Assembly: GCA_031551135.1 (NCBI GenBank)
Contig: JAVBOA010000003.1
Location: 62,001 to 126,000, forward strand
DNA: 64,000 bases
DNA from: JAITVM01 sp031551135
GTDB lineage: Bacteria > Bacillota > Clostridia > Lachnospirales > JAITVM01
Reading direction: 5' to 3'
The notes under the pieces are model-generated. The model was given only the letters and a program-made list of their open reading frames with translations, was not told the DNA's origin and ran no database searches. Both the position numbers and the translations under genes were made by a program. Shown in pieces: positions 55,470-63,034 of the stretch (position 1 is its first letter; the number at the start of each line of letters is the position of its first letter).

Positions 55470-55853
55470 TGGACTCTCAATCTTTTTTACAATTGAACGA
55501 TAATTTGGAAATTCATCGTCCAAAATGTTCTCAATAAAAGATGAAAGTCCGGAAAGAGTAGATTTTAGTCTTCTAACTCTTGCCGGACTATTTTTATTGG
55601 TGTTGAGTAAATAGTTTTGGTAAGCAATAATGTCTCGTTTGGAAATTTCTACAAAGAATTTATTGTCAGCATTCAGCAGAACCCAACAGAAAAATATCTC
55701 CACGTCGTTCTTATAGGACTTAATTGTCAGCTCAGCTCTTTGAACCGACTTCAAATAGTTCAAGTAGTCGTCAAGAAGCCTGATGTTTTTGGGATTGACC
55801 TTTGCCAGAAGCTCAGGGTTTGTTATATTGTTTTGTTGCGTTTTCCTTGCCAT
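55470..55853 (-). pseudogene. Tyrosine recombinase, N-terminal fragment (split by IS)
   Basis: The first 128 codons encode the core-binding (SAM-like) domain: RLLDDYLNYLKSVQRAELTI, KSYKNDVEIFFCWVLL, ISKRDIIAYQNYLLNTNKNS, RVRRLKSTLSGLSSFIEN. The frame runs 16 codons into the IS end before stopping. Alone it lacks the catalytic domain. The start ATG has a GAGAGGTGA site. The gene could encode the phage integrase or a recombinase-fold regulator. The full catalytic set in the other fragment supports an enzyme. Confidence 0.8.
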
Positions 55854-55881
55854 ATGGCGCAGTCACCTCTCGTATCAAGAA

Positions 55882-56496
55882 TTAAAAAATTTCATCAATA
55901 TCATCGATTATTTTGTCACAAATACCAAGACTCAAAGATTCTTCGGCATAAATATACCATTCTTTGCTCTTGTTTCTATTAAACAGTTTTGTATCGATGT
56001 TGGTTCTTTCCAGAATGTATTTTCTCATGATTTCAATTGCTTTTTTGTAGTTTTGCATTGCGGCTTCCGTTTGCTCGTATGTACCGGCAGCCCCGCCTGA
56101 ACCGGAGTGAATTAAAAACTGACTCCAATTGAATGTCAATCTCTTGTGTCCGGCAAGAAAAATCAAGATTCCAGCACTCATGGCGACACCAAAATTAATC
56201 GTTATGATAGGCGTTTTTGACAATCTACAAACATCAATCATTGTAAAAGTCGAATCAATATTGCCGCCATACGAAAATATGCAAATTTTTATCGGTTCAC
56301 GATCTTCTGATGGAATTCCTGCATCTCGCTTGTTAATCTCAATGATAAGCTTTACAACATCAAGCAGATTATCGTCTATCGAAAAGTCAATCCAAATTAC
56401 TCTGTCCTGCACATTCTTGTAGAACTGCAACAGACTGGGATCAGGCAACTTAATGTTTTCAAGATTTTCTGGGATTTGAACTAAAATATTTTCCAC
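55882..56496 (-). CDS. ClpP-like serine protease
   Basis: The 204-residue protein has the ClpP fold pattern: PIKICIFSYGGNIDSTFTMI, the nucleophile Ser near residue 107 in GVAMSAGILIFLAGH and the catalytic His near 132 in FLIHSGSGGAAGT, ending AEESLSLGICDKIID. Phages use such proteases for capsid maturation or other processing. A separate protease-scaffold gene exists at 46706, so this one may have another target. GTG start behind AGGAAGTGG. Confidence 0.8.
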   Translation of the reverse strand: MENILVQIPENLENIKLPDPSLLQFYKNVQDRVIWIDFSIDDNLLDVVKLIIEINKRDAGIPSEDREPIKICIFSYGGNIDSTFTMIDVCRLSKTPIITINFGVAMSAGILIFLAGHKRLTFNWSQFLIHSGSGGAAGTYEQTEAAMQNYKKAIEIMRKYILERTNIDTKLFNRNKSKEWYIYAEESLSLGICDKIIDDIDEIF

Positions 56497-56516
56497 TGAA
56501 CCACTTCCTCGCTTTT

Positions 56517-57737
56517 TTAGTCAAGAAGGTCGGCCAGCTCAGCTACCTTGCTTCTCTCCGTTTTTTGTAATTCAACATACCCAAATAGGGGATTATTTTT
56601 AAGCCCGTTTACAATCGCTACGAGGCCATTATTATTTTCAAAGACATGATCATCGACCTGTTTAATATCTCCATTTATCCATAATTCAGAACCATCACCA
56701 ATACGAGTGATCAATAGCTGAATATGTTCTTTTGTCATATTTTCTGCCTCAGAGCAAATGATAATAGAGTTTTTGAAATCTCTTCCTCGAATTGATCCAA
56801 AATGCTCTATAACAATCTTACCTTGACCCAAAAGCATATCCAAGCCGTCTTCGCCGCCAACATGGTCAGCAAACGGCATTGCAAAAGGTTTAAGCTTATC
56901 ATCCTTCGTGCCGGGCAAAAATCCAATATCTTTTGAGTTTTTGACAGATATGTTATTGCGAATCCAAATGATTTTGTCAAATTTACGTTTGTGTATAAGA
57001 TCAAGTGCGGTTGAAGCCATAAGAAAGTCCTTACCGCTACCAGCCTTGCCACGCAAAACCTTTACTTTAGTTATGTCATCCTGAAGCAGATCAAAAGCCA
57101 GCTCCTGTTCAATGTTCCTCGGCTTAATCTTGCCGACAAAAGCGTTGTTAATCTGTTTGTACTTAACCTGCTCGAAATATGTACCCGTCCACTTAAGTTT
57201 ATCCACGATTTCTTCTGACCCATTTCTGAGCAGCAAATATTCGTTAATATTGCAATCAAATCTATTTAGCGACATATTTGAGTAGATGGCAGCGAGGTCT
57301 TCATCAGTGGTGTCCACGGTCTTATAACCTTTATAAGCTTCTTTATCTTGAACTTCTATTTCGCCGAGCCGAAGGTCAAAAATATCTTTTGCAATTAATC
57401 CGCAAAACAAGTCATTTGTCACAAATTCGGATTCTTTGTATTCAGATGCACTTGAAATTATTAAATTATCTGGGGTAATCGGCATATTGTGCCTTGTGCA
57501 TATATCTAAGTGACGCTGGGAAACGACAATAACGTGATAAAGCTCAGTATTGTCTTTCAGAAACCTAACAGCTTTTCTGGCTCTAAACTTTACATCGCTG
57601 TCTTTTGAGGCCGAGACTTTGATATTCTCAAGCTCTTTAATGGTTTCAGAGGAAATAAGAAATTTTTCACTACTGTTTCTTAGAGCGTCAAGGTACGATG
57701 GATTCAAAAGAATATTTGTATCAAGGAATTTTATCAT
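56517..57737 (-). CDS. PIN-PhoH fusion protein (PhoH2-like)
   Basis: The 406-residue protein begins with a PIN nuclease domain (KFLDTNILLN with first acidic residue, later ITPDNLIISSASEY and FVTNDL). A PhoH ATPase follows from about residue 205: NIEQELAFDLL, Walker A RGKAGSGKDFL (about 227-236), Walker B NSIIICSEAENM, DGSELWINGDIKQVD. PIN-PhoH2 proteins are linked to RNA unwinding and cleavage. Many phages carry PhoH genes. AGGAAG precedes the ATG. Confidence 0.88.
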   Translation of the reverse strand: MIKFLDTNILLNPSYLDALRNSSEKFLISSETIKELENIKVSASKDSDVKFRARKAVRFLKDNTELYHVIVVSQRHLDICTRHNMPITPDNLIISSASEYKESEFVTNDLFCGLIAKDIFDLRLGEIEVQDKEAYKGYKTVDTTDEDLAAIYSNMSLNRFDCNINEYLLLRNGSEEIVDKLKWTGTYFEQVKYKQINNAFVGKIKPRNIEQELAFDLLQDDITKVKVLRGKAGSGKDFLMASTALDLIHKRKFDKIIWIRNNISVKNSKDIGFLPGTKDDKLKPFAMPFADHVGGEDGLDMLLGQGKIVIEHFGSIRGRDFKNSIIICSEAENMTKEHIQLLITRIGDGSELWINGDIKQVDDHVFENNNGLVAIVNGLKNNPLFGYVELQKTERSKVAELADLLD

Positions 57738-57759
57738 AAAAACTTCCTTTGCATTTTAT

Positions 57760-58989
57760 TTAGTTCAAGACTATAGTACGGTCATTTACCTTGCCTTTAC
57801 CGGATTCAAAAGTAATAATATTAGCCGTAGCATCTGCTTGTTTTCTGATCTTCATAGAGAAATCATCAGATCCGACAATACTTCCGATTCCGATTGCTTG
57901 CTTTCTGTATCCGCAATTCACAAGATTGCCGTGATGTTTATGTCCTGTCGCTATGATATCGATTTTAACGTCATAAATATCAGAGAAATCCTTAAGAGCT
58001 TGTGTAGCATCTTTGACTTCGCCGTGTATTCCAAGTAAGTTGTATCCGGCAACGTTTGTAAACACAAAACCTGTCTTGTTGGAAATAAACTTGAAATTTG
58101 GATTAGATTCATTTCTGATCGAAATAATCTCGTTCACAATGTTCTCAATATTCTCGTGAAGGTGTTCACCTTTGCGGCCATCCAGTAGGCGCAATTCGCC
58201 ATGATTTCCGGTTGTTGAATGATACTCGACAAAAGTCTTCTCGGATAGTCGTTTGAACCAGTCAGCCATGTATTTCCCGTATATTACAGCACTATCGACT
58301 ACACCGAATCTAAGCGACCAGAGCTGGCTATGCCTTATAAAGCCGTCGAGTGTATCCCCAAGATTAATTACTTTCAAGAACGTGACGTTCTCACTCGAAA
58401 TATAGTCCAATGCTTCAGCAAGGATTACCTCCATGCGAGAGTAGAAAATTTCGGGATTATATTCATTGATTATCTCATTATGCAAACCGAATATTTGAAA
58501 TTCTTTACCGAAATGAGTATCAGCAAAAAGCAAGCAATGCTCCTTATGCTTTCTTTCAACCGGCAGAGGCCTAATGTTTGAGCAGTCTGTTTTCGATGAT
58601 CTGATTGCGTCAATCAGCTTCTCGACGAAAAGTTCTTCTCTGGCATCTTCACGCATCCACTTGTTAAACTCAAGCTTTTCTGCTTGAAATTTGTATCGTT
58701 CTTTTTGAAGTTCACGCTTTTGCTTATCCAGCTCACGGATATACGCATCATCTTTCCATTCGGAGAATACCCCTTCGTAGAAGTCCTTGGCGTTTTTATA
58801 TTTTTTCCTATATGCGCTCTCATCACGAAAATGAGTCTCATCATCTCGCCATTGCTCATTAATTATTGGCGTAATTTCTTTCCAGTCTTTATATCTCCCA
58901 GAATCAATCAATTTTCCTACTCGCCAAATATACTGATTCTCAGATTCATCCGGTAATTTTTTTAATTCGTCTATTTTGTCCACCGCCAT
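57760..58989 (-). CDS. Calcineurin-like metallophosphoesterase
   Basis: The product is about 410 residues. The N-terminal 150 residues are helical and charged (a possible DNA-binding HTH and coiled coil, with QYIWRVGKLIDSGRYKDWKE). The C-terminal part has all phosphoesterase motifs: LLFADTHFG, KVINLGDTLDG, HSTTGNHGE, LLGIHGE, ATGHKHHG. Substrate unknown; nucleic-acid processing is plausible. Start uncertain: ATG 58989, GTG 58983 (AGGA at six bases), or an ATA (58974) six bases after GGCGGTG. Confidence 0.78.
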   Translation of the reverse strand: MAVDKIDELKKLPDESENQYIWRVGKLIDSGRYKDWKEITPIINEQWRDDETHFRDESAYRKKYKNAKDFYEGVFSEWKDDAYIRELDKQKRELQKERYKFQAEKLEFNKWMREDAREELFVEKLIDAIRSSKTDCSNIRPLPVERKHKEHCLLFADTHFGKEFQIFGLHNEIINEYNPEIFYSRMEVILAEALDYISSENVTFLKVINLGDTLDGFIRHSQLWSLRFGVVDSAVIYGKYMADWFKRLSEKTFVEYHSTTGNHGELRLLDGRKGEHLHENIENIVNEIISIRNESNPNFKFISNKTGFVFTNVAGYNLLGIHGEVKDATQALKDFSDIYDVKIDIIATGHKHHGNLVNCGYRKQAIGIGSIVGSDDFSMKIRKQADATANIITFESGKGKVNDRTIVLN

Positions 58990-58999
58990 TCCTGTTCTA

Positions 59000-59200
59000 T
59001 TATTCTTCTTCAATCGCAGGTACACAGTCCTCAGATGCGATAGACAGTGCAATTCCTTCAACATCAAGGTAATTTTCAAGAATGGATGATAAATCAAAGC
59101 TTTCTGAACTGTCTTTCGAATACTCGGTTAAAATATATCTGCCACTTTCCATTGTCAGGGATGCTTTAGTAAAAGCGTAGCTTGTCTTTTTTCTTGCCAT
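59000..59200 (-). CDS. YonK-like small protein
   Basis: The 66-residue protein has a beta-rich N-terminus (SYAFTKASLTMESGRYILTE) and an acidic end (FDLSSILENYLDVEGIALSI, then SEDCVPAIEEE). From memory SPbeta YonK has the same length and layout: basic start, an E-x-T-K-like middle, D-F-x-x-I-L and a V-S-I segment. It also sits beside the HU gene, as here. Function of YonK not known. AAAGGAG precedes the ATG. Confidence 0.6.
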   Translation of the reverse strand: MARKKTSYAFTKASLTMESGRYILTEYSKDSSESFDLSSILENYLDVEGIALSIASEDCVPAIEEE

Positions 59201-59229
59201 TTTATATCTCCTTTGTTCAACCTGTTTTT

Positions 59230-59268
59230 TTGTCGTAAAAAAGAAGGACTGACGATTTCTCGTCAGCC
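59230..59268 (-). terminator. Terminator after the HU gene
   Basis: On the minus strand GGCTGACGA, loop GAAA, TCGTCAGTC, then CTTCTTTTTT. Strong stem with a stable GAAA tetraloop. Confidence 0.8.
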
Positions 59269-59307
59269 CAAGAAGGAGGAATTATATCAAATTATGAGTT
59301 GTTTTCT

Positions 59308-59580
59308 TTAATTAACGGCATCTTTCAACGCCTTACCAACCTTGAAACGAGGTGCTTTTTTGGCTGGGATTTGAATTGTTTCGCCTGTCTTCGGATTTCT
59401 GCCTTCTCTTTCAGGCTTTTCTTTAACTTCAAAAGTACCGAAACCAACCAGCTTCACAGTGCCGCCTGCTGCAAGCTCTGCTGCAACAATTTCCTGAAAT
59501 ACTTCAACAAACTGATCAGAACACTTCTTAGAAATTTCCATTTTGTTCGCAATAGCGTTTACAAATTCAACTTTATTCAT
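59308..59580 (-). CDS. HU-family DNA-binding protein
   Basis: The 90-residue histone-like protein has the family start MNKVEFVNAIANKMEISKK, then VKLVGFGTFEVKEK, REGRNPKTGETIQIPAKK and PRFKVGKALKDAVN with the DNA-bending Pro arm. Both length and motifs are normal. It lies next to the RNA polymerase gene, as YonN does to YonO in SPbeta. HU may compact phage DNA or help recombination. AAGGAG precedes the ATG. Two tandem repeats lie upstream. Confidence 0.95.
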   Translation of the reverse strand: MNKVEFVNAIANKMEISKKCSDQFVEVFQEIVAAELAAGGTVKLVGFGTFEVKEKPEREGRNPKTGETIQIPAKKAPRFKVGKALKDAVN

Positions 59581-59670
59581 ACTTTTTGGTCTCCTTGTTT
59601 TAAGAAAATTATTTTTTAGGGTGGGTGTCTCCTTAATAGACGATTAAGAAAAAAAGCTTATTTTCGCCTT

Positions 59671-59751
59671 ATTTTATAAGGGTTTGTGAGCATCGACATG
59701 CGAATTTTGTTCATTACCGTTTTCAAAAATCCTATATTTTATAAGGGTTTG
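59671..59751 (-). promoter_or_regulatory. Tandem direct repeats upstream of the HU gene, candidate phage promoters
   Basis: The minus strand carries CAAACCCTTATAAAAT twice, at 59671-59686 and 59736-59751, 65 bp apart. Both lie in the 222-bp gap between the RNA polymerase and HU genes. A TATAAA box is visible but no matching -35. They may be promoters read by the phage polymerase or binding sites for a regulator. Confidence 0.4.
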
Positions 59752-59802
59752 AAGGGCAAAAATACTTTTGAAAACACCCGAACATTGTTGATAATATATC
59801 TT

Positions 59803-62646
59803 TTATGCTGTAATATTATTACTCCTTTTCCTTTTTTTATGAGTTTTCGAGCATTCATCACACCGAACCTTGGTCATGTTTCTGGCATCCACTTGGAAGG
59901 TGTCTCCGCAATCGCAACAGGCAATGGTTTTCATGCCTTTAGGTTTATAGGTACTACAAACCTTGCAATATCTTTGATTCCAATGCTCCGCATAAAATTT
60001 CTTTCCGCATTTTTCGCATCGAAAATATCGTCTCTCCAAGTTGTAGGTTAGGTTTTTTACCAATTCCTCACCAAAGCAATACCACAATACGTCTTTATAT
60101 TTGCTATCCGTCCCATCTTTGTAAAGATATTTTACCAAAACGTCAGCTATCAAATCGGGGTCATAAAAGTGCTTTACAAACAACTCCCTTTTGCTTCTAA
60201 AGTTGGCGATCCTTTTTTCAATCGCTTTTTCTGTACTGGAAGATGAATTGTATGTAGTGTTTTTAAACAGCTCGTACACTTCGCATATTTTGCCATGCCT
60301 TATAACATCAACGTCTTTGTCCTTCATCAGCATCCTGTAGTCAAAGTTGCAGTCCTTAAACCTAAAATTCAATCTCCCAGATTTAACCACATCATGTAAA
60401 CGATTTACTGTGCTGGCGTTAATGGACTCGATCTGATGGTCGGCCTTATCCTTAGCAAACTTGAAAAAATATGGAACTTTTGAGTTTGTCAATTTTCGTA
60501 TTTTGGCATCAACTTCCTTTGGACGCTGTGGTTTGTAAAGTGTTTTGGCATAATCAATGACGTAATTATTTTCAGCACAGAGAATCTTTACCATATCCCA
60601 ATCAACGTTCGCACTATTTTCTATCTTCGTAATGTCGTTGCTGATTTCTCCAATATTACCGCTTACAAAGGCAAGCGTCAGCCCTTCAAACAGTTTTTTG
60701 TTATCAATTGCATCAGCAGAAGCACTTGCCATCTCATAATACAAAGGCACGACCCCTTGCATATTTCTCTTGGCAATCTCAATTAGCAACTTGTCAGAGC
60801 AAACCAGCGAATTGTCTCCGTCCCAATCGTTCATAATCAGCTTACTAATCAGGTCTTTACAGCTCACATAAAGTCCTTTGGTTATGAACCATTTTGCTTT
60901 TTCTTTGGCGTAAGCATTGTTCCGAATCGCGTGTTCTTTGTATAAATGTGGACTTCTTAAACAGTCAAGCTCTTTACTTTTTTTATACAGAGAGCAGAAA
61001 ACCTCTCCATTTTCTAATAAACCGTTTGGATTTTTTTCGCCCAAAAAAAGGAATTCGCAGAAAGCAAACAAATCAGGAATAATGAACGTGTATTTTGCAT
61101 CCAGATTTAGCTTACCGGCGCGCGCATTTTTTATAATACTTGCCTTGATCAACTTAATCTTCTCTTTGGTGTAAACATCTCCAAGTATTTCCAGATACAG
61201 ATTGATCGCCTGTTGAAGATAGGTGCTCTTATCCGATATCTCCGATGCGCCAAACACTTCTTTGACCGTATCTATGTTGGACGTTATATTTTTAATTTTA
61301 TAGTTGGTTTGTTTGGCAAGCTCGGCCAGCTCCTCATCGCTGATATCAGTTAAAGTCTGGAGCATTTGGTAATTAATTTTCGCATTTAATATCTGATCCG
61401 GTTCCTCATTGCAATAACCAGCATTGCAACCGTGTTTTTCATAGCACTCAATATACTCTTTCCAGCTATTGTAGTATTTCCACATCTTAAATTGGCTCTT
61501 CGTGAATATAACTCTAATATCATCTCTGATAATGTTGTATTCTCTGCCATAGATGTCTTTAACAGTTGGATTCCCTCCTAACTCGTTGATAAATCCAAGG
61601 AAATCAAACGGCACTAGCAAACCTTTTACCCAAGGTGCTCTAAACATTCTGCTTTTTTGCGACACTGATGGCAACATCATACCGCAGCCGTCAGTGTGCG
61701 CAATAGGGATGTCCATGACCTGCCTTGTGATTTCATAGGTTTTGTCATTAAAGAAATCAACTTCGCCAGTGACGACAGTTTCTAAATCTTCGACCACTAT
61801 TGCTTTGGTCATGTCAAAGCCGTCCCAACGGTCAGTCGCACTGTTGCATAGAGCAGTGTAAGCCAGATATTTATTTCTGTTAATGCCACCCTTGGAGTTG
61901 ATTTTTTCGAGTGACAAGCCGCACATAATTGTATTTTTATGTTTTAGCCACAGCGATTCCTTTATGAACACCATTTTCTTCGTTCTGATCTGACCGGCTG
62001 AAGATGTGAGATAGACATATCTCTCGTTATTGCACAGGAATCCATTAACAACAAGGCTTTCAGCGACATCAAAATAAAATACTCGAATGATAATCAGGTT
62101 ATCAGAAAGCTCATCTATGTTCATCTTTAGAGTTCTGGTAAGCTCAGACTCAAAAACTGAGATAACATTCTTTCCATTGAGGTAGGTGTCTCTCAAAGAC
62201 CTTATCTCCTCAGTATGCTTCATAAGCTGTTTTAAACGATCCTCATTCTCAGCGATCTGCTTGCTGGTCTCAGAAATTTCGTAATTGAGCTTATCAGCAA
62301 CATCACTGTCGTCAAGTCCAAGAATGTCAATGATTTCCTTCTTTTTCTGCTTCCTCTTTGTACCTGATAGGATACACTCGATTTTTTCATACTCAGTATG
62401 TGCTTGTATGCCAGCCGTAGAAGCCAATGCCCTTTGCAGCCCTTCGCCAAGATCAAAAATTCTTTTCAAAGCCTTGTCCTTCGTCAGAATACCGTTATTG
62501 TAGTCATTCACGACGCTAATTTGGTTCTTTAATACACTCTTTCTGTGCCTCAGCAAAGATAATTTATGGTCTATTGCATTCTCGGCGTCGGTGTAAAAGG
62601 CATTAGTTTCTAAGCTGTAAATCTGAACTTGTTTATTCAAGGACAT
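59803..62646 (-). CDS. Single-subunit RNA polymerase of the YonO / QDE-1 type
   Basis: The 947-residue enzyme has the conserved segments of the eukaryotic-RdRP-like, double-psi beta-barrel polymerases. HTDGCGMMLPS lies near residue 315, FRAPWVKGLLVPF near 335, and the catalytic loop DWDGD at 607-611, in which three Asp residues bind magnesium. SPbeta YonO, a relative, is a DNA-dependent RNA polymerase for phage late genes. This protein further has a C-terminal tail (about 874-942) with four CxxC-type pairs (CEKCGKKF, YCKVC, CCDCGDTF, CDEC), so two zinc ribbons. The gene starts behind GGGAGGTGAC. RNA-template use cannot be excluded but is unlikely. Confidence 0.85.
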   Translation of the reverse strand: MSLNKQVQIYSLETNAFYTDAENAIDHKLSLLRHRKSVLKNQISVVNDYNNGILTKDKALKRIFDLGEGLQRALASTAGIQAHTEYEKIECILSGTKRKQKKKEIIDILGLDDSDVADKLNYEISETSKQIAENEDRLKQLMKHTEEIRSLRDTYLNGKNVISVFESELTRTLKMNIDELSDNLIIIRVFYFDVAESLVVNGFLCNNERYVYLTSSAGQIRTKKMVFIKESLWLKHKNTIMCGLSLEKINSKGGINRNKYLAYTALCNSATDRWDGFDMTKAIVVEDLETVVTGEVDFFNDKTYEITRQVMDIPIAHTDGCGMMLPSVSQKSRMFRAPWVKGLLVPFDFLGFINELGGNPTVKDIYGREYNIIRDDIRVIFTKSQFKMWKYYNSWKEYIECYEKHGCNAGYCNEEPDQILNAKINYQMLQTLTDISDEELAELAKQTNYKIKNITSNIDTVKEVFGASEISDKSTYLQQAINLYLEILGDVYTKEKIKLIKASIIKNARAGKLNLDAKYTFIIPDLFAFCEFLFLGEKNPNGLLENGEVFCSLYKKSKELDCLRSPHLYKEHAIRNNAYAKEKAKWFITKGLYVSCKDLISKLIMNDWDGDNSLVCSDKLLIEIAKRNMQGVVPLYYEMASASADAIDNKKLFEGLTLAFVSGNIGEISNDITKIENSANVDWDMVKILCAENNYVIDYAKTLYKPQRPKEVDAKIRKLTNSKVPYFFKFAKDKADHQIESINASTVNRLHDVVKSGRLNFRFKDCNFDYRMLMKDKDVDVIRHGKICEVYELFKNTTYNSSSSTEKAIEKRIANFRSKRELFVKHFYDPDLIADVLVKYLYKDGTDSKYKDVLWYCFGEELVKNLTYNLERRYFRCEKCGKKFYAEHWNQRYCKVCSTYKPKGMKTIACCDCGDTFQVDARNMTKVRCDECSKTHKKRKRSNNITA

Positions 62647-62652
62647 TTTGTG

Positions 62653-62916
62653 TCACCTCCCGAAACGGTTGATATTTTTTTTCTTCTTGCCTGAGCAAGT
62701 TTCGTAAAGGTCTTTATAATATGTATTCTCTTCAGTATCATCGTTAAAGTCATAGTATTCGCTGCCGTTCTCTATGTCTTCATAGTCAGCGTCTCTGGCG
62801 CATCTTGCCCAGAAGATATCTGGGTCTCCACAGCACTGACCACTTTCGTTCCATGCCCTGCAACTTGAGCAGCGGCTATTAATATATTGAATTTCTCTTG
62901 TCATTTCGCATACCAT
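62653..62916 (-). CDS. Small Cys-rich phage protein
   Basis: The product has about 87 residues. A Cys cluster (SRCSSCRAWNESGQCCGD, ARCARD) may bind zinc or a metal cluster. An acidic segment (DYEDIENGSEYYDFNDDTEE) and a Lys/Arg-rich tail follow. The ATG at 62916 is chosen because the frame's first ATG (62985) lies upstream of the predicted transcription start and lacks a ribosome-binding site. The stop is six bases before the polymerase start. Function unknown. Confidence 0.55.
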   Translation of the reverse strand: MVCEMTREIQYINSRCSSCRAWNESGQCCGDPDIFWARCARDADYEDIENGSEYYDFNDDTEENTYYKDLYETCSGKKKKNINRFGR

Positions 62917-62986
62917 CCTGTCATTGTAATTATTTATTGATAATGTGTCTATATGAGTTGCTTTAAATTCCTCTCTCAACCTCATC

Positions 62987-63015
62987 AGTATACCATAGCA
63001 TAAATGTATAGTAAA
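62987..63015 (-). promoter_or_regulatory. Sigma-A-type promoter upstream of the polymerase unit
   Basis: On the minus strand TTTACT, 17-bp spacer, TATACT (-10 at plus 62987-62992). It would drive the small Cys-rich gene and the RNA polymerase with the host enzyme, as expected for genes needed before late transcription. Confidence 0.55.
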
Positions 63016-63034
63016 TATTATTGATAATATATCA

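Noticed and set aside
59803..62646. RNA-virus type or true RNA-dependent RNA polymerase
   Set aside because: The motifs are those of the double-psi-barrel class, whose phage members such as YonO use DNA templates. Right-hand palm motifs of RNA viruses are absent, and the gene lies in a DNA phage operon.
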